A stretch of 64,000 nucleotides of DNA from Tragulus kanchil (lineage: Eukaryota; Chordata; Mammalia; Artiodactyla; Tragulidae), in assembly GCA_022376925.1 (NCBI GenBank), contig JAIOJX010000002.1, positions 63,140,001 to 63,204,000 of the forward strand, read 5' to 3'. Made by a program: the position numbers and the translations under genes. This document shows, piece after piece, positions 12,095 through 25,003 of the stretch. The notes beneath the pieces were generated by a model. That model was not told the origin of the DNA. It saw only the letters and a list, made by a program, of their open reading frames with translations, and did not search any database. Numbering within the stretch: position 1 is the first letter of the stretch; each line of letters starts with the position of its first letter.

Positions 12095-12407
12095 TGACAC
12101 CTTTACATAATTTTCTTGGTGTTTATATACCAGTATACTATTCACATAGATTAGTAGAAAATCCTCTTGGTTAAAATCTGGAGGCATTAAACACACTACT
12201 GCACTTGAAAGCTACAGAAAACATCTGTTTAGATTCTTTAAATTTCATATCCATAGAGAGTTGACAGGAACACTTGAAACAGACAGAAGCCCAATGTCTC
12301 TTGCGTCTCCTGCACTGTCACTTGAATTCCTTACCACTGTAACACCGGTAGTTTGTTAAAGCAGCTTCATTGGGAAAACTGAAGGAAGAAGGCCTTGGTT
12401 TTTGTTG

Positions 12408-12750
12408 TTCTTCAGTTGTTAAATCGTACCTAACTCTTGGCAACCCCATGGATGGTAGCCAACTCGGTTCTCCACTGTCTCCCAGAGTTTGCTCAGATCC
12501 ATATCCATTGAGTCAGTGATGCGATCTAACCATCTCATCCTCTGCTGCCTCCTTCTCCTTTTGTCTTCCATCTTTCCCAGTATCAGGGTCTTTTCCAGTG
12601 AGTTGGCTCTTTGCATCCAGTGGCCAAAGTATTAGAGCTTCAACGTAAGCATCAGTTCTTCCAATGAATATTCAGGGTTGATTTTGTTTAGGATGGACTG
12701 GTTTGATTTCCTTGCTGTCCAAGGAACTCTCAAGAGTCCGTCCTCTCCAG
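12408..12750 (-). mobile_element. BovB (RTE) LINE 3' end
   Basis: A - strand frame (12616 to 12419) reads EKTLILGKMEDK then RQQRMRWLDRITDSM, the C-terminal end of the BovB ORF2 reverse-transcriptase protein. The element is strongly 5'-truncated. Confidence 0.85.
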
Positions 12751-12884
12751 CTAACTACCATCTCATGTGGAAAACTCTTAATATAAGTTATATTTTTACC
12801 CTTAGCTATGACTAAAACCTTCTACAAATATTTTAGCGAATGCTTTTTAGTGAAATAAAAGTACTCTCATTTTTCCAACTCTTT

Positions 12885-12973
12885 AATTGTGTGTATATAA
12901 ATAGATAAAACACACAATTTACTGTCTTAACCATTTTAAGTACAGTATGCAGTTGAGTGACATTAAGCACACT
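12885..12973 (-). mobile_element. L1 3' end, cut off by the duplication joint
   Basis: TTTACTGTCTTAACCATTTT and CATTAAGCACACT match the start of the L1 at 14003. The element continues only in the second copy. Confidence 0.7.
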
Positions 12974-12997
12974 ACAATGGACCCAAAACCCAATGCA

Positions 12998-13212
12998 TGA
13001 ATGCTTCGGTCACTCAATTATCTCCAACTCTTTGCTCCTCCACAGAATGTAGCCCACCAGGCTCCTCTGTCCATGGGATTATCCCAGCAAGAAAAGTGGA
13101 AAGAGTTGTCATTTCCTCCTCCAGGGGATCTTCCTGAGCCAGGGATCCAATCCTTGCCTGCTGAGTCTCCTGTGGCAGGCAGATTCTTTACCACTGGGCC
13201 ACCTGGGAAGCT
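12998..13212 (-). repeat. Bov-tA SINE, duplicate of the one at 11880
   Basis: Counterpart at an offset of 1118. Confidence 0.88.
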
Positions 13213-13525
13213 TGACACCTTTACATAATTTTCTTGGTGTTTATATACCAGTATACTATTCACATAGATTAGTAGAAAATCCTCTTGGTTAAAATCTGGA
13301 GGCATTAAACACACTACTGCACTTGAAAGCTACAGAAAACATCTGTTTAGATTCTTTAAATTTCATATCCATAGAGAGTTGACAGGAACACTTGAAACAG
13401 ACAGAAGCCCAATGTCTCTTGCGTCTCCTGCACTGTCACTTGAATTCCTTACCACTGTAACACCGGTAGTTTGTTAAAGCAGCTTCATTGGGAAAACTGA
13501 AGGAAGAAGGCCTTGGTTTTTGTTG

Positions 13526-13868
13526 TTCTTCAGTTGTTAAATCGTACCTAACTCTTGGCAACCCCATGGATGGTAGCCAACTCGGTTCTCCACTGTCTCC
13601 CAGAGTTTGCTCAGATCCATATCCATTGAGTCAGTGATGCGATCTAACCATCTCATCCTCTGCTGCCTCCTTCTCCTTTTGTCTTCCATCTTTCCCAGTA
13701 TCAGGGTCTTTTCCAGTGAGTTGGCTCTTTGCATCCAGTGGCCAAAGTATTAGAGCTTCAACGTAAGCATCAGTTCTTCCAATGAATATTCAGGGTTGAT
13801 TTTGTTTAGGATGGACTGGTTTGATTTCCTTGCTGTCCAAGGAACTCTCAAGAGTCCGTCCTCTCCAG
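13526..13868 (-). mobile_element. BovB 3' end, duplicate of the one at 12408
   Basis: Counterpart at an offset of 1118 with an identical translated segment. Confidence 0.85.
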
Positions 13869-14002
13869 CTAACTACCATCTCATGTGGAAAACTCTTAAT
13901 ATAAGTTATATTTTTACCCTTAGCTATGACTAAAACCTTCTACAAATATTTTAGCGAATGCTTTTTAGTGAAATAAAAGTACTCTCATTTTTCCAACTCT
14001 TT

Positions 14003-14965
14003 AATTGTGTGTATATAAATAGATAAAACACACAATTTACTGTCTTAACCATTTTAAGTACAGTATGCAGTTGAGTGACATTAAGCACACTCACACTGTC
14101 TTGCAGCCACTACCAACATCCATCTACAGAGTTCTTTTCATCTTGCAAAAATTGGAACTCTATACCCATTAATTTCTCAATCCTGCTGCCCTTAGTCCCT
14201 GGAACCACCATCCTACTTTCTGTCTCTGTCTTTGAATACCCTGAAAACCTCTTATAAGTGGAATCATACCATATTTGTCCTTTTGTGACTGGTTTATTTT
14301 ACTTATAACAAGGTGCTCAAGGTTCATCTATGTTGTAGCATCATCAGCTTTATAAAGGCCGAGTAATAGTCCACTGTGTGTATATATTACATTTGCCTTA
14401 TCCATTCTTCTGTCAGTGGACACTTGGGTTGCTTCCACATTTTAGGTTTTTTTTTTTTTTTTTGACCACTTCTATTGGTCTTTCATTTATTTATTTTTGT
14501 CCATCTTTGTTCTTTGGCTTGTGTGGGCCTCCCGTGGCAGTGGCCTATCTCATTGCAGAGCTCCGGCTCTGGGTGCATGCACTGCAGAGCTCCAGCTCAG
14601 TAGTGGGACACATCAGTCCAGCCGCTCCGTGGCACGTGGGATCCTTTCAGGTCAGGGATTGAACAGGCACCCCTTGCACTGCAAGGCAGTGTCCTTACCC
14701 ACTGGACCACCAAGGAAGCCCATTAGGTATTTTTAATAATGCTGCTTTGAACATGGGTGTGCAAATATCTCTTTGAGACCCTGCTTTCCATCCTTTTGAG
14801 GATATGCCCCCCAGAAGTGGGAATGCTGGATCATAGACAATTGTATTTTCAGTTTTTTTGAGGAACTGTCATACTGTTTTCTCCTATTTTTCACTCACAC
14901 CAGGAGTGCACAAGAGTTCTAATTTCTCTGTTTCCTCTCCAGGGCTTCTTTTCTGGTGGTCTGCT
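14003..14965 (-). mobile_element. Older L1 (ORF2 end and 3' UTR), interrupted by a SINE
   Basis: The + strand reads the reverse of a mammalian L1 3' region: CTTATAAGTGGAATCATACC, GGACACTTGGGTTGCTTCCA, then after the SINE AATAATGCTGCTTTGAACAT. It is diverged, with no long reading frame. Confidence 0.8.
14447..14720 (-). repeat. CHR-type SINE inserted into the L1
   Basis: A poly-T start and GGGCTTCCTTGGTGGTCCAG on the - strand, with short imperfect target-site repeats (TTTAGGT / ATTAGGT). The split L1 continues on both sides, so the SINE is younger. Confidence 0.85.
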
Positions 14966-15289
14966 TGTTTGTTTGGGGGTTTTAGTTTGTTTTCTTTGTG
15001 TGTTCTTGTTTTTGTTTTGATAGCAGTGCTGTCATTTTAAGACCAAATGTAACACCATGTGATTTGTTTCCATTGAACATGAGGTCAATCAGTGAAGACA
15101 CCAATAAAGCTAAATATCAACATGATTTATCATTTTCATGCCCTCAGATTTCTTCCTAATCAGGATGAATATTACTGCCTTCCACTGAAATGTAAATTAG
15201 AGTTGTCTGTATTTGCCCTAGCTCTAAAAACAGTAGGGTAGGAAACAAGCTCTCCTGTCCCCTCAGCCCCATGTACATAGATAGAAACC
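14966..15289. other. Intron sequence without recognised feature
   Basis: No exon or clear repeat. T/G-rich at the start. Confidence 0.45.
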
Positions 15290-15816
15290 ATTTCAGTTTC
15301 TAGATGTTCAAGACATGGTATGTCATCCAGAAATGATGCAGCCTTAATCTCTTTTTCTGAAATGAGTTGGTTTTCTCCAGTGAAGCACAGATATATGTAC
15401 TCATTGAATTTGTGGGTTTATGTTTTCTTTCCTGTGAAATTTCTTTTCTTGGACTTAGCAGGGCAGTAAGAAATGAGAAAAATAGCCCCAACTAGACCAA
15501 ACCAGAAGGATAATGGTTAACAGTTGTATAGCACTTATTATGGCAGGTGCCATTCTTAAGCTTCCACCTATGTTAGCTTATTTAATCCTCATGATAGTAC
15601 CATGAGTTCAGTATTATTACCATCATTTCCATTTTTAAGTTTGAGGATACTGTTAGAATGCTTAGGTGACAAGTTCAAAGTTACAGAGTTAGCAAGTGGC
15701 AGAGCCAAGATTGTGTCCCAGCAGTCTGGTGCCAGTGTCCATGCCTCCTCCTGGGGGATTACATCCTCATGAGCAGTCACATTTGGAATATTTTATTTGA
15801 ATCAGTAAAACTATGT

Positions 15817-16043
15817 GGGCTTCCCTGGTGGTCCAGTGGGTAAAGAGTCTGTGTTGCAGTGCAAGGGGCACCGGTTCAATCTCAAGCCCAGGAAGATCTG
15901 ACATGCTGTGGAGCGGCTGTGCCCAGAGCCCGTGCTCTGCAGTGAGAGAGGCCACTGCAGTGGGAGGCCTACACATGCCAAAAGAATTTAAAAGGTGGAT
16001 GAAAATAAATGAATGATGACTTAGAGGCAAAAAAAAAAAAAAA
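15817..16043 (+). repeat. CHR-type SINE with internal deletion
   Basis: The head GGGCTTCCCTGGTGGTCCAG is present. The segment between GAGCGGCTG and TGCCCAGAGCC is shorter than in the element at 3665. Target-site duplication TAAAACTATGT at 15806-15816 and 16044-16054. Confidence 0.9.
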
Positions 16044-16925
16044 TAAAACTATGTTACAATATTTGGGATACCTCTCCCTCTAAATGATTCCCTCAAGGTG
16101 TATGCTCTAAACTCATTATCTAAAAAACTCAGCCAAGCTCTTTCCAAGAACCAACCCTTGACTTTTGTGGCACCATTTTTTTCGTTCCCCTCTAACCTTT
16201 CCAAATATATGTGTTCTATGTCTTTAAATGATTGCATCTCCTCTACCCACATCTTAAATGTTGATATTCTCTAAATTTCAATCTTTGTTCTTTTGCTTTT
16301 CATGCTCTGGTGTTCCTGCATTCCCACACCAATGCAAAGAGCACAACTGTATTCCTCCAAAAATTTTTGATTTGTTGATAGAAACCTCTCCTGTCCTCAT
16401 TTCAGTTTCTAGATGGTCAAGACATGGTATGTCATCCAGAAATGATGCAGCCTTAATCTCTTTTTCTGAAATGAGTTGGTTTTCTCCAGTGAAGCACAGA
16501 TATATGTACTCATTGAATTTGTGGGTTTATGTTTTCTTTCCTGTGAAATTTCTTTTCTTGGACTTAGCAGGGCAGTAAGAAATGAGAAAAATAGCCCCAA
16601 CTAGACCAAACCAGAAGGATAATGGTTAACAGTTGTATAGCACTTATTATGGCAGGTGCCATTCTTAAGCTTCCACCTATGTTAGCTTATTTAATCCTCA
16701 TGATAGTACCATGAGTTCAGTATTATTACCATCATTTCCATTTTTAAGTTTGAGGATACTGTTAGAATGCTTAGGTGACAAGTTCAAAGTTACAGAGTTA
16801 GCAAGTGGCAGAGCCAAGATTGTGTCCCAGCAGTCTGGTGCCAGTGTCCATGCCTCCTCCTGGGGGATTACATCCTCATGAGCAGTCACATTTGGAATAT
16901 TTTATTTGAATCAGTAAAACTATGT

Positions 16926-17152
16926 GGGCTTCCCTGGTGGTCCAGTGGGTAAAGAGTCTGTGTTGCAGTGCAAGGGGCACCGGTTCAATCTCAAGCCCAG
17001 GAAGATCTGACATGCTGTGGAGCGGCTGTGCCCAGAGCCCGTGCTCTGCAGTGAGAGAGGCCACTGCAGTGGGAGGCCTACACATGCCAAAAGAATTTAA
17101 AAGGTGGATGAAAATAAATGAATGATGACTTAGAGGCAAAAAAAAAAAAAAA
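16926..17152 (+). repeat. CHR-type SINE, duplicate of the one at 15817
   Basis: Counterpart at an offset of 1109, including the same target-site duplication and the same poly-A length. Confidence 0.9.
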
Positions 17153-17199
17153 TAAAACTATGTTACAATATTTGGGATACCTCTCCCTCTAAATGATTC

Positions 17200-19400
17200 C
17201 CTCAAGGTGTATGCTCTAAACTCATTATCTAAAAAACTCAGCCAAGCTCTTTCCAAGAACCAACCCTTGACTTTTGTGGCACCATTTTTTTCGTTCCCCT
17301 CTAACCTTTCCAAATATATGTGTTCTATGTCTTTAAATGATTGCATCTCCTCTACCCACATCTTAAATGTTGATATTCTCTAAATTTCAATCTTTGTTCT
17401 TTTGCTTTTCATGCTCTGGTGTTCCTGCATTCCCACACCAATGCAAAGAGCACAACAGTTATTTAGAATGTGTTGATGATTTCCAAATTTTTTTCCCTCT
17501 CGCATTATTCTTCTCCTAGGGCCAGCCTCCTCCTGGATACATCCACCAGAAAGCCACTCAGGCACCTCAAATTCTACAATTTCAAAGTTGAATTTTGTCT
17601 TTCCATGCGTACACATACACACATACATCCAACGCACATGTTTATGCACACTGGGACTATGGATGTGGATAGACAGAAGTCTACATCATGATTTGACTAA
17701 GTGAAATAGCTTTGAGCATGTTAATTAACCTCTCCAAACTTCTGATTTTTTCAACTCTTAAATGAGGCTACTATCACTCACCTCACAGAATAATCGATAG
17801 GATTAAAATAGATGAGAAATACATAAACTATCTAGCTTATGAGACCCAAAGAAACTAGTCCTAATTAATACCAATTATACATTTTTGTCTATGTAATACT
17901 ACCAGTTTTACTACCTTGCTAATGGAATTACCATCATCTGGTTTCCTGAACTAGAAATCTCTGTGTCATTTTCAACAGTTTCCTTTATCTAACCCATCTC
18001 ACAAAATCACTCCATTCCTCTCAGCCATGTCTCTCTAACCTGGCCCTTTTCTCCCTTACAATTTACACTTCTCACAACTGGACTAGGACAATAGCCTCCT
18101 AAGAGCCTTGTAGGTAACATTTCCTCCCTCTTCAGTTTATTCTCCTCATGACCCTTAGATCTGTATTCTGTGGTGGAAAAGCTCACATCAAATCTGCTCA
18201 TTCATTCACTTAAATAAAACATATACAATCTCCTACCATGAGCCAGACACAACTGTTTTTGTGTTACGTCAAAACTGTCTCACCTTCTTCTAACTTTTGT
18301 GCTCAAGGTGTATGCTCTAAACTCATTATCTAAAAAACTCAGCCAAGCTCTTTCCAAGAACCAACCCTTGACTTTTGTGGCACCATTTTTTTCGTTCCCC
18401 TCTAACCTTTCCAAATATATGTGTTCTATGTCTTTAAATGATTGCATCTCCTCTACCCACATCTTAAATGTTGATATTCTCTAAATTTCAATCTTTGTTC
18501 TTTTGCTTTTCATGCTCTGGTGTTCCTGCATTCCCACACCAATGCAAAGAGCACAACAGTTATTTAGAATGTGTTGATGATTTCCAAATTTTTTTCCCTC
18601 TCGCATTATTCTTCTCCTAGGGCCAGCCTCCTCCTGGATACATCCACCAGAAAGCCACTCAGGCACCTCAAATTCTACAATTTCAAAGTTGAATTTTGTC
18701 TTTCCATGCGTACACATACACACATACATCCAACGCACATGTTTATGCACACTGGGACTATGGATGTGGATAGACAGAAGTCTACATCATGATTTGACTA
18801 AGTGAAATAGCTTTGAGCATGTTAATTAACCTCTCCAAACTTCTGATTTTTTCAACTCTTAAATGAGGCTACTATCACTCACCTCACAGAATAATCGATA
18901 GGATTAAAATAGATGAGAAATACATAAACTATCTAGCTTATGAGACCCAAAGAAACTAGTCCTAATTAATACCAATTATACATTTTTGTCTATGTAATAC
19001 TACCAGTTTTACTACCTTGCTAATGGAATTACCATCATCTGGTTTCCTGAACTAGAAATCTCTGTGTCATTTTCAACAGTTTCCTTTATCTAACCCATCT
19101 CACAAAATCACTCCATTCCTCTCAGCCATGTCTCTCTAACCTGGCCCTTTTCTCCCTTACAATTTACACTTCTCACAACTGGACTAGGACAATAGCCTCC
19201 TAAGAGCCTTGTAGGTAACATTTCCTCCCTCTTCAGTTTATTCTCCTCATGACCCTTAGATCTGTATTCTGTGGTGGAAAAGCTCACATCAAATCTGCTC
19301 ATTCATTCACTTAAATAAAACATATACAATCTCCCTACCATGAGCCAGACACAACTGTTTTTGTGTTACGTCAAAACTGTCTCACCTTCTTCTAAACTTT
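17200..19400. repeat. Tandem duplication, unit 1101 bp
   Basis: Copy 1 is 17200-18300 and copy 2 is 18301 to about 19400. Its first roughly 250 bp are also present at 16091-16347, so that piece occurs three times. The end of copy 1 near the joint lacks bases that copy 2 has in CTTCTAAACTTTTTGTG. Confidence 0.93.
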
Positions 19401-20254
19401 TTGTGGGAGGTAGCCATGATTTGTAATGTTTCCAGTTCCGAAAGCAAATACTACAACTCTCACAGCAACTAATGCCTAGTTACCAATGTCACATCAATAG
19501 CACACACAATTTCTGACAGTTGAACATTCCACCCTGTGGTCCAAAACAGGCTGGCTCCAGCTTGCCACTTCCCATAATCCACCTGTTTCTCCCTCAGACT
19601 CTAAGCTCCATGTTTGCTGGCCTCTGAGAGCCAGTCAGGCTCTTCCATAATCCTGTTCCCACACCCATGCTCCTTTCTCTGCCAGTAATGAGGTATTGCT
19701 GGGTCCCCACACACATATTTTGGCTATTTTATCTCTATCCTTCTTGAGTTAATAAAAAAAAAAAGTCACTTTTGATGGGTTGCCTGACTTTCCCAAGAAG
19801 TCTCAGCTACTCAGCTTTCTCACATTTTCTTTAGCACTAGGGCATGACACCAGCATGTAGTGTTATAATTTGTCTGTTTATATGTGTGCATTCAGTTTAT
19901 GAAGTTGTGAGTGAAGCCATAGCACCCAGCCTGGCACATAGTGGGGAGTTCAGTGAATACTGAACTGAATGAATGATTTGAAAGACTAAATCCTAAGACA
20001 GCTGACTCTCATCAAACGTGCAAAGTACATTTTCAGTCTAATTTAACCTTTTAAAATGATATGCTCTGATGAAACCATAATATTAAAATGGTAAAGATGA
20101 TAAAATAGAGAACATTACTGTGTCTGAAAACAGATATGTATCACTGCTGTCAGGTAGTATATTTGAGAAAATGTATTACCTGGCATTTCATAAAAATGAA
20201 AAATCATTTTTTATTTACTCTTTTTTGGAGAATTTTTTTTACATATTTCTTTAT

Positions 20255-20365
20255 TCCTTTTTTTTTAATTGGAGGAGAATTGCTTTACAATGTTGTGTTG
20301 GTTTCTACTGTCCAACAACTTCAGTCAGCTAAAGTTTACATACATCCCCTCCCTCTTGCACTTAA
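20255..20365 (-). mobile_element. L1 3'-end fragment, copy 1 of 3
   Basis: TTTTAATTGGAGGAGAATTG then CAATGTTGTGTTGGTTTCT is the reversed 3' end of a ruminant L1. Confidence 0.7.
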
Positions 20366-21369
20366 TGTTTTGTGAATTTTGTTCTGTTTTATTGATTGGA
20401 TCTTTTTGGTTCAAAGTTTGAGCACAAGTATTTGGAGTTGTTCTGCTAATTTGTGGAAGGCAAAAAAAAAGCCAAAATGTTTGTTACGTCAAAACTGTCT
20501 CACCTTCTTCTAAACTTTGTGAGGTAGCCATGATTTGTAATGTTTCCAGTTCCGAAAGCAAATACTACAACTCTCACAGCAACTAATGCCTAGTTACCAA
20601 TGTCACATCAATAGCACACACAATTTCTGACAGTTGAACATTCCACCCTGTGGTCCAAAACAGGCTGGCTCCAGCTTGCCACTTCCCATAATCCACCTGT
20701 TTCTCCCTCAGACTCTAAGCTCCATGTTTGCTGGCCTCTGAGAGCCAGTCAGGCTCTTCCATAATCCTGTTCCCACACCCATGCTCCTTTCTCTGCCAGT
20801 AATGAGGTATTGCTGGGTCCCCACACACATATTTTGGCTATTTTATCTCTATCCTTCTTGAGTTAATAAAAAAAAAAAAGTCACTTTTGATGGGTTGCCT
20901 GACTTTCCCAAGAAGTCTCAGCTACTCAGCTTTCTCACATTTTCTTTAGCACTAGGGCATGACACCAGCATGTAGTGTTATAATTTGTCTGTTTATATGT
21001 GTGCATTCAGTTTATGAAGTTGTGAGTGAAGCCATAGCACCCAGCCTGGCACATAGTGGGGAGTTCAGTGAATACTGAACTGAATGAATGATTTGAAAGA
21101 CTAAATCCTAAGACAGCTGACTCTCATCAAACGTGCAAAGTACATTTTCAGTCTAATTTAACCTTTTAAAATGATATGCTCTGATGAAACCATAATATTA
21201 AAATGGTAAAGATGATAAAATAGAGAACATTACTGTGTCTGAAAACAGATATGTATCACTGCTGTCAGGTAGTATATTTGAGAAAATGTATTACCTGGCA
21301 TTTCATAAAAATGAAAAATCATTTTTTATTTACTCTTTTTTGGAGAATTTTTTTTACATATTTCTTTAT

Positions 21370-21480
21370 TCCTTTTTTTTTAATTGGAGGAGAATTGCTT
21401 TACAATGTTGTGTTGGTTTCTACTGTCCAACAACTTCAGTCAGCTAAAGTTTACATACATCCCCTCCCTCTTGCACTTAA
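21370..21480 (-). mobile_element. L1 3'-end fragment, copy 2 of 3
   Basis: Same fragment 1115 bp further on. It lies in the overlap of two duplications. Confidence 0.7.
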
Positions 21481-22508
21481 TGTTTTGTGAATTTTGTTCT
21501 GTTTTATTGATTGGATCTTTTTGGTTCAAAGTTTGAGCACAAGTATTTGGAGTTGTTCTGCTATGAAACTCACTGCTGTGATAAAGACCAGCTGAGGGCT
21601 ACCATCTCTAAAATACTGATTTCTCCTGGGTTCCTGAGTTCAAAACTTTCCCTTTGTAAAACAGAGCCATAGCTAGATTTACCAACCATATAGACTGATC
21701 AAAAAATGGAAAACTATTACCCGTAATATAAGTTACTCAGTTCAACACTGAAATCCAGCGACTCCAAAAGACCAGGCCCAGAAGTAAAGCTGAACTGGCA
21801 GTGCCTGCCTCTGCCCTCTCCACCTCTCTATTACATAGACTCACTTAATAAACAGTTTCCCAGAGGAGAGATAAGGTGCAGATGATTACCTTGTCTCTAG
21901 CTCTGAGTAATGTGGAACTGCGTGCACATCAGTGAAGGCCAAGCAGCCAAACATAGGAGCCTTCCAGTGGGGAGAGGCGTCACCAGCAAAACAGCACTGC
22001 TTAGCACTTTTCTGCCCTGCGATTCCATGATGATGCTGTTTAGCTTCTACATTTGTAAATAAATCAATCAATACCAACATGAATCTGTCTCTCAACCTTG
22101 GTGATTTGTATTATTTCACATATGTTAGAGGCAACATGAGGAAAAAAGAAGGTTGTTTTCTAGTCCGTTAGTATATTTCTGTTTTCCTTGGAAACACTGA
22201 TACCAATTTGAGGTCTGTAATTTTAGCTTTACTTTTTCACAAACATGCTGTCACATATGATATCTTGTTTGCTTACCTTTAACATTGAATCAGCTGGTTT
22301 AATGAACTGTCCAAGTCTAATGATAAAACCATAATATTAAAATGGTAAAGATGATAAAATAGAGAACATTACTGTGTCTGAAAACAGATATGTATCACTG
22401 CTGTCAGGTAGTATATTTGAGAAAATGTATTACCTGGCATTTCATAAAAATGAAAAATCATTTTTTATTTACTCTTTTTTGGAGAATTTTTTTTACATAT
22501 TTCTTTAT

Positions 22509-22619
22509 TCCTTTTTTTTTAATTGGAGGAGAATTGCTTTACAATGTTGTGTTGGTTTCTACTGTCCAACAACTTCAGTCAGCTAAAGTTTACATACATC
22601 CCCTCCCTCTTGCACTTAA
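22509..22619 (-). mobile_element. L1 3'-end fragment, copy 3 of 3
   Basis: Same fragment another 1139 bp further on. Confidence 0.7.
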
Positions 22620-24247
22620 TGTTTTGTGAATTTTGTTCTGTTTTATTGATTGGATCTTTTTGGTTCAAAGTTTGAGCACAAGTATTTGGAGTTGTTCTGC
22701 TATGAAACTCACTGCTGTGATAAAGACCAGCTGAGGGCTACCATCTCTAAAATACTGATTTCTCCTGGGTTCCTGAGTTCAAAACTTTCCCTTTGTAAAA
22801 CAGAGCCATAGCTAGATTTACCAACCATATAGACTGATCAAAAAATGGAAAACTATTACCCGTAATATAAGTTACTCAGTTCAACACTGAAATCCAGCGA
22901 CTCCAAAAGACCAGGCCCAGAAGTAAAGCTGAACTGGCAGTGCCTGCCTCTGCCCTCTCCACCTCTCTATTACATAGACTCACTTAATAAACGGTTTCCC
23001 AGAGGAGAGATAAGGTGCAGATGATTACCTTGTCTCTAGCTCTGAGTAATGTGGAACTGTGTGCACATCAGTGAAGGCCAAGCAGCCAAACATAGGAGCC
23101 TTCCAGTGGGGAGAGGCGTCACCAGCAAAACAGCACTGCTTAGCACTTTTCTGCCCTGCGATTCCATGATGATGCTGTTTAGCTTCTACATTTGTAAATA
23201 AATCAATCAATACCAACATGAATCTGTCTCTCAACCTTGGTGATTTGTATTATTTCACATATGTTAGAGGCAACATGAGGAAAAAAGAAGGTTGTTTTCT
23301 AGTCCGTTAGTATATTTCTGTTTTCCTTGGAAACACTGATACCAATTTGAGGTCTGTAATTTTAGCTTTACTTTTTCACAAACATGCTGTCACATATGAT
23401 ATCTTGTTTGCTTACCTTTAACATTGAATCAGCTGGTTTAATGAACTGTCCAAGGTTCTCTGAAATGACATCCTGAATCTTCTGGTCAATGGTGCCTCAT
23501 CATATGCTACTGTTATCGTTTCCACCCGATTTTTACCACAAGTTGTTTAAAAACTATGATCTCTTTGAGAGTGGAAAAAATTAAGTGCAGTTGAAAAGGC
23601 CATTATGCTGAAAGATAAACAGAGCAATATCACTTATCAGAATGGGTACAATTTTTGCTTGCTTAATGAGTACAATATGTAGCCTTGCAATATATACACA
23701 ATGAGGGAAAAAAAGCTTTATAACATATCAACTATGCCATATTATTTCAAGCATAACTGTAAAGGATATGTATCTAAGCCTGAGAGTGTAGATAACAAAA
23801 TATAAGTGCTTTGACTGTCTAAACATGTTAAACAAATGAGCATTCACTATCGCATTCCAATACATTAGAAGATGTACTTGCATAGTTAATTTTCTTTTTA
23901 ATGCACCACATGTGATCATTTGAAACGCCAAGCCAGAGTCTGTCTTCCTGTTTGAAGAAAGGGTTCTTTTCATTTCAACAAATCTTTATTTAAATAAGCC
24001 TTTTTGAAAAGGATCTTTGGCATATCTTCTATTTGGGAAGTTCAATCGGGGTAAAGTGAGATAAAGAAGCTGCATTATAAGAAATATTATAAAAGTAAAG
24101 ACCACTCAGCACCCATCCATCCTCCCAAAAATGGAAGCAGACTTATATGAAGAGTAAAACTAACTGGAATTTCCCTTAAACTTTCTAAATTTCAGAAAGT
24201 TTACTTGCTTTGTAGTTTTAGTGATGGAATATATATACACATGTGTG

Positions 24248-24248
<1 letters not shown>

Positions 24249-24284
<36 letters not shown>
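24249..24284. repeat. (TG)18 microsatellite
   Basis: Eighteen uninterrupted TG units. The duplicate at 25407-25442 has the same number. Confidence 0.95.
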
Positions 24285-24287
<3 letters not shown>

Positions 24288-24739
24288 TCCCCAATATCAG
24301 TGTCTGGGAAAGGGATAAACAGAGAAGTTCTTATTTCCATAAGGTACAGAAAGAGTAACTTAAAAGGCTCACTTCAAATACATTTTGTGGTTCTTAGGCA
24401 TTATACCATTGCTGGTTCTTAGGCAGTATACCACGTAATAGCATGGTTAATGATTAAGTTAAGCACTGGAAGGCAAATAGTTGACAAAACTCTGTACAGG
24501 TTATGTCTATACTTGGTTCTTAGTCTCCCCGTTCTGTTGGTTACTGAACAAGACATTTAATGCAAGAAATATAACTTTCCACGTAGGAGGTATGAAAATT
24601 AATAAAGGGAAACCTCATAAAAATGGAGTAGGGAATTCCAAAGAGGGAGCTGGCAAGTACCACTTGACTTCAACACAGAGCCCCACAGGAAGAGATGGAC
24701 TTTGCATCTCTATCAGGAAGTGACACTACTTAATGCCTC

Positions 24740-25003
24740 TCAGCAGGAGAAAGAAAGCATTTCTCATCATTTGACAACAGCTCATCAGCCAGTGAAAGGC
24801 TAAGAACTCAGCCAATGAAAAGTCACAGTATTTCAAACTTCTAGTTTCCTCCAATGGACCTTTGGTTTATCACAGCTCCCCCAACTTCCCCTTCTCTATA
24901 AAAGAGTTTCCTCATTTGTTTTACCAGACTTTCAAGTGGTTCGAGAAGTTGCCTGTCCCAAATTGCAGTTCTTTGCTATTATAAACCCAGGCCACAGGTA
25001 AAA
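24740..25003 (+). mobile_element. Ancient LTR remnant (ERVL/MaLR-like), cut by the duplication joint
   Basis: It shows CAGCCAATGAAAAGTCACAG (CCAAT region), CTCTATAAAAGAG (TATA) and GTCCCAAATTGCAGTTCTTT, the order expected of an LTR promoter and R/U5. The 3' end is lost at the junction. The 5' boundary is uncertain. The sequence is related to 54330-54668. Confidence 0.5.

Larger units (their letters stand above)
11875..14091. repeat. Tandem duplication, unit 1118 bp
   Basis: Copy 1 is 11875-12973 and copy 2 is 12993-14091. Bases 12974-12992 are filler resembling a degraded version of the sequence before copy 1 (ATGGACCC kept, spacing changed). Each copy carries a Bov-tA, a BovB 3' end and the start of an L1. 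Confidence 0.94.
15290..17456. repeat. Tandem duplication, unit 1109 bp
   Basis: Copy 1 is 15290-16347 and copy 2 is 16399-17456, with about 50 bases of degraded sequence between. The filler contains TCTCCTGTCC-CTCA, as found before copy 1 at 15258, but with internal bases missing. Both copies carry the same CHR SINE with the same target-site duplication. Confidence 0.93.
19365..21563. repeat. Tandem duplication, unit about 1115-1118 bp
   Basis: Copy 1 is 19365 to about 20448 and copy 2 is 20483-21563. About 30 bases between them are a decayed version of the flank before 19365. The first bases of copy 2 are shortened relative to copy 1. The first bases (GTTACGTCAAAACTGTC) also occur near 18264. 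Confidence 0.93.
21187..23454. repeat. Tandem duplication, unit 1139 bp
   Basis: Copy 1 is 21187 to about 22314 and copy 2 is 22325-23454. It overlaps the preceding duplication, so 20072-20448, 21187-21563 and 22326-22702 are three copies of one segment. One or two base substitutions separate the copies, for example near 21921 and 23060. Confidence 0.93.
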
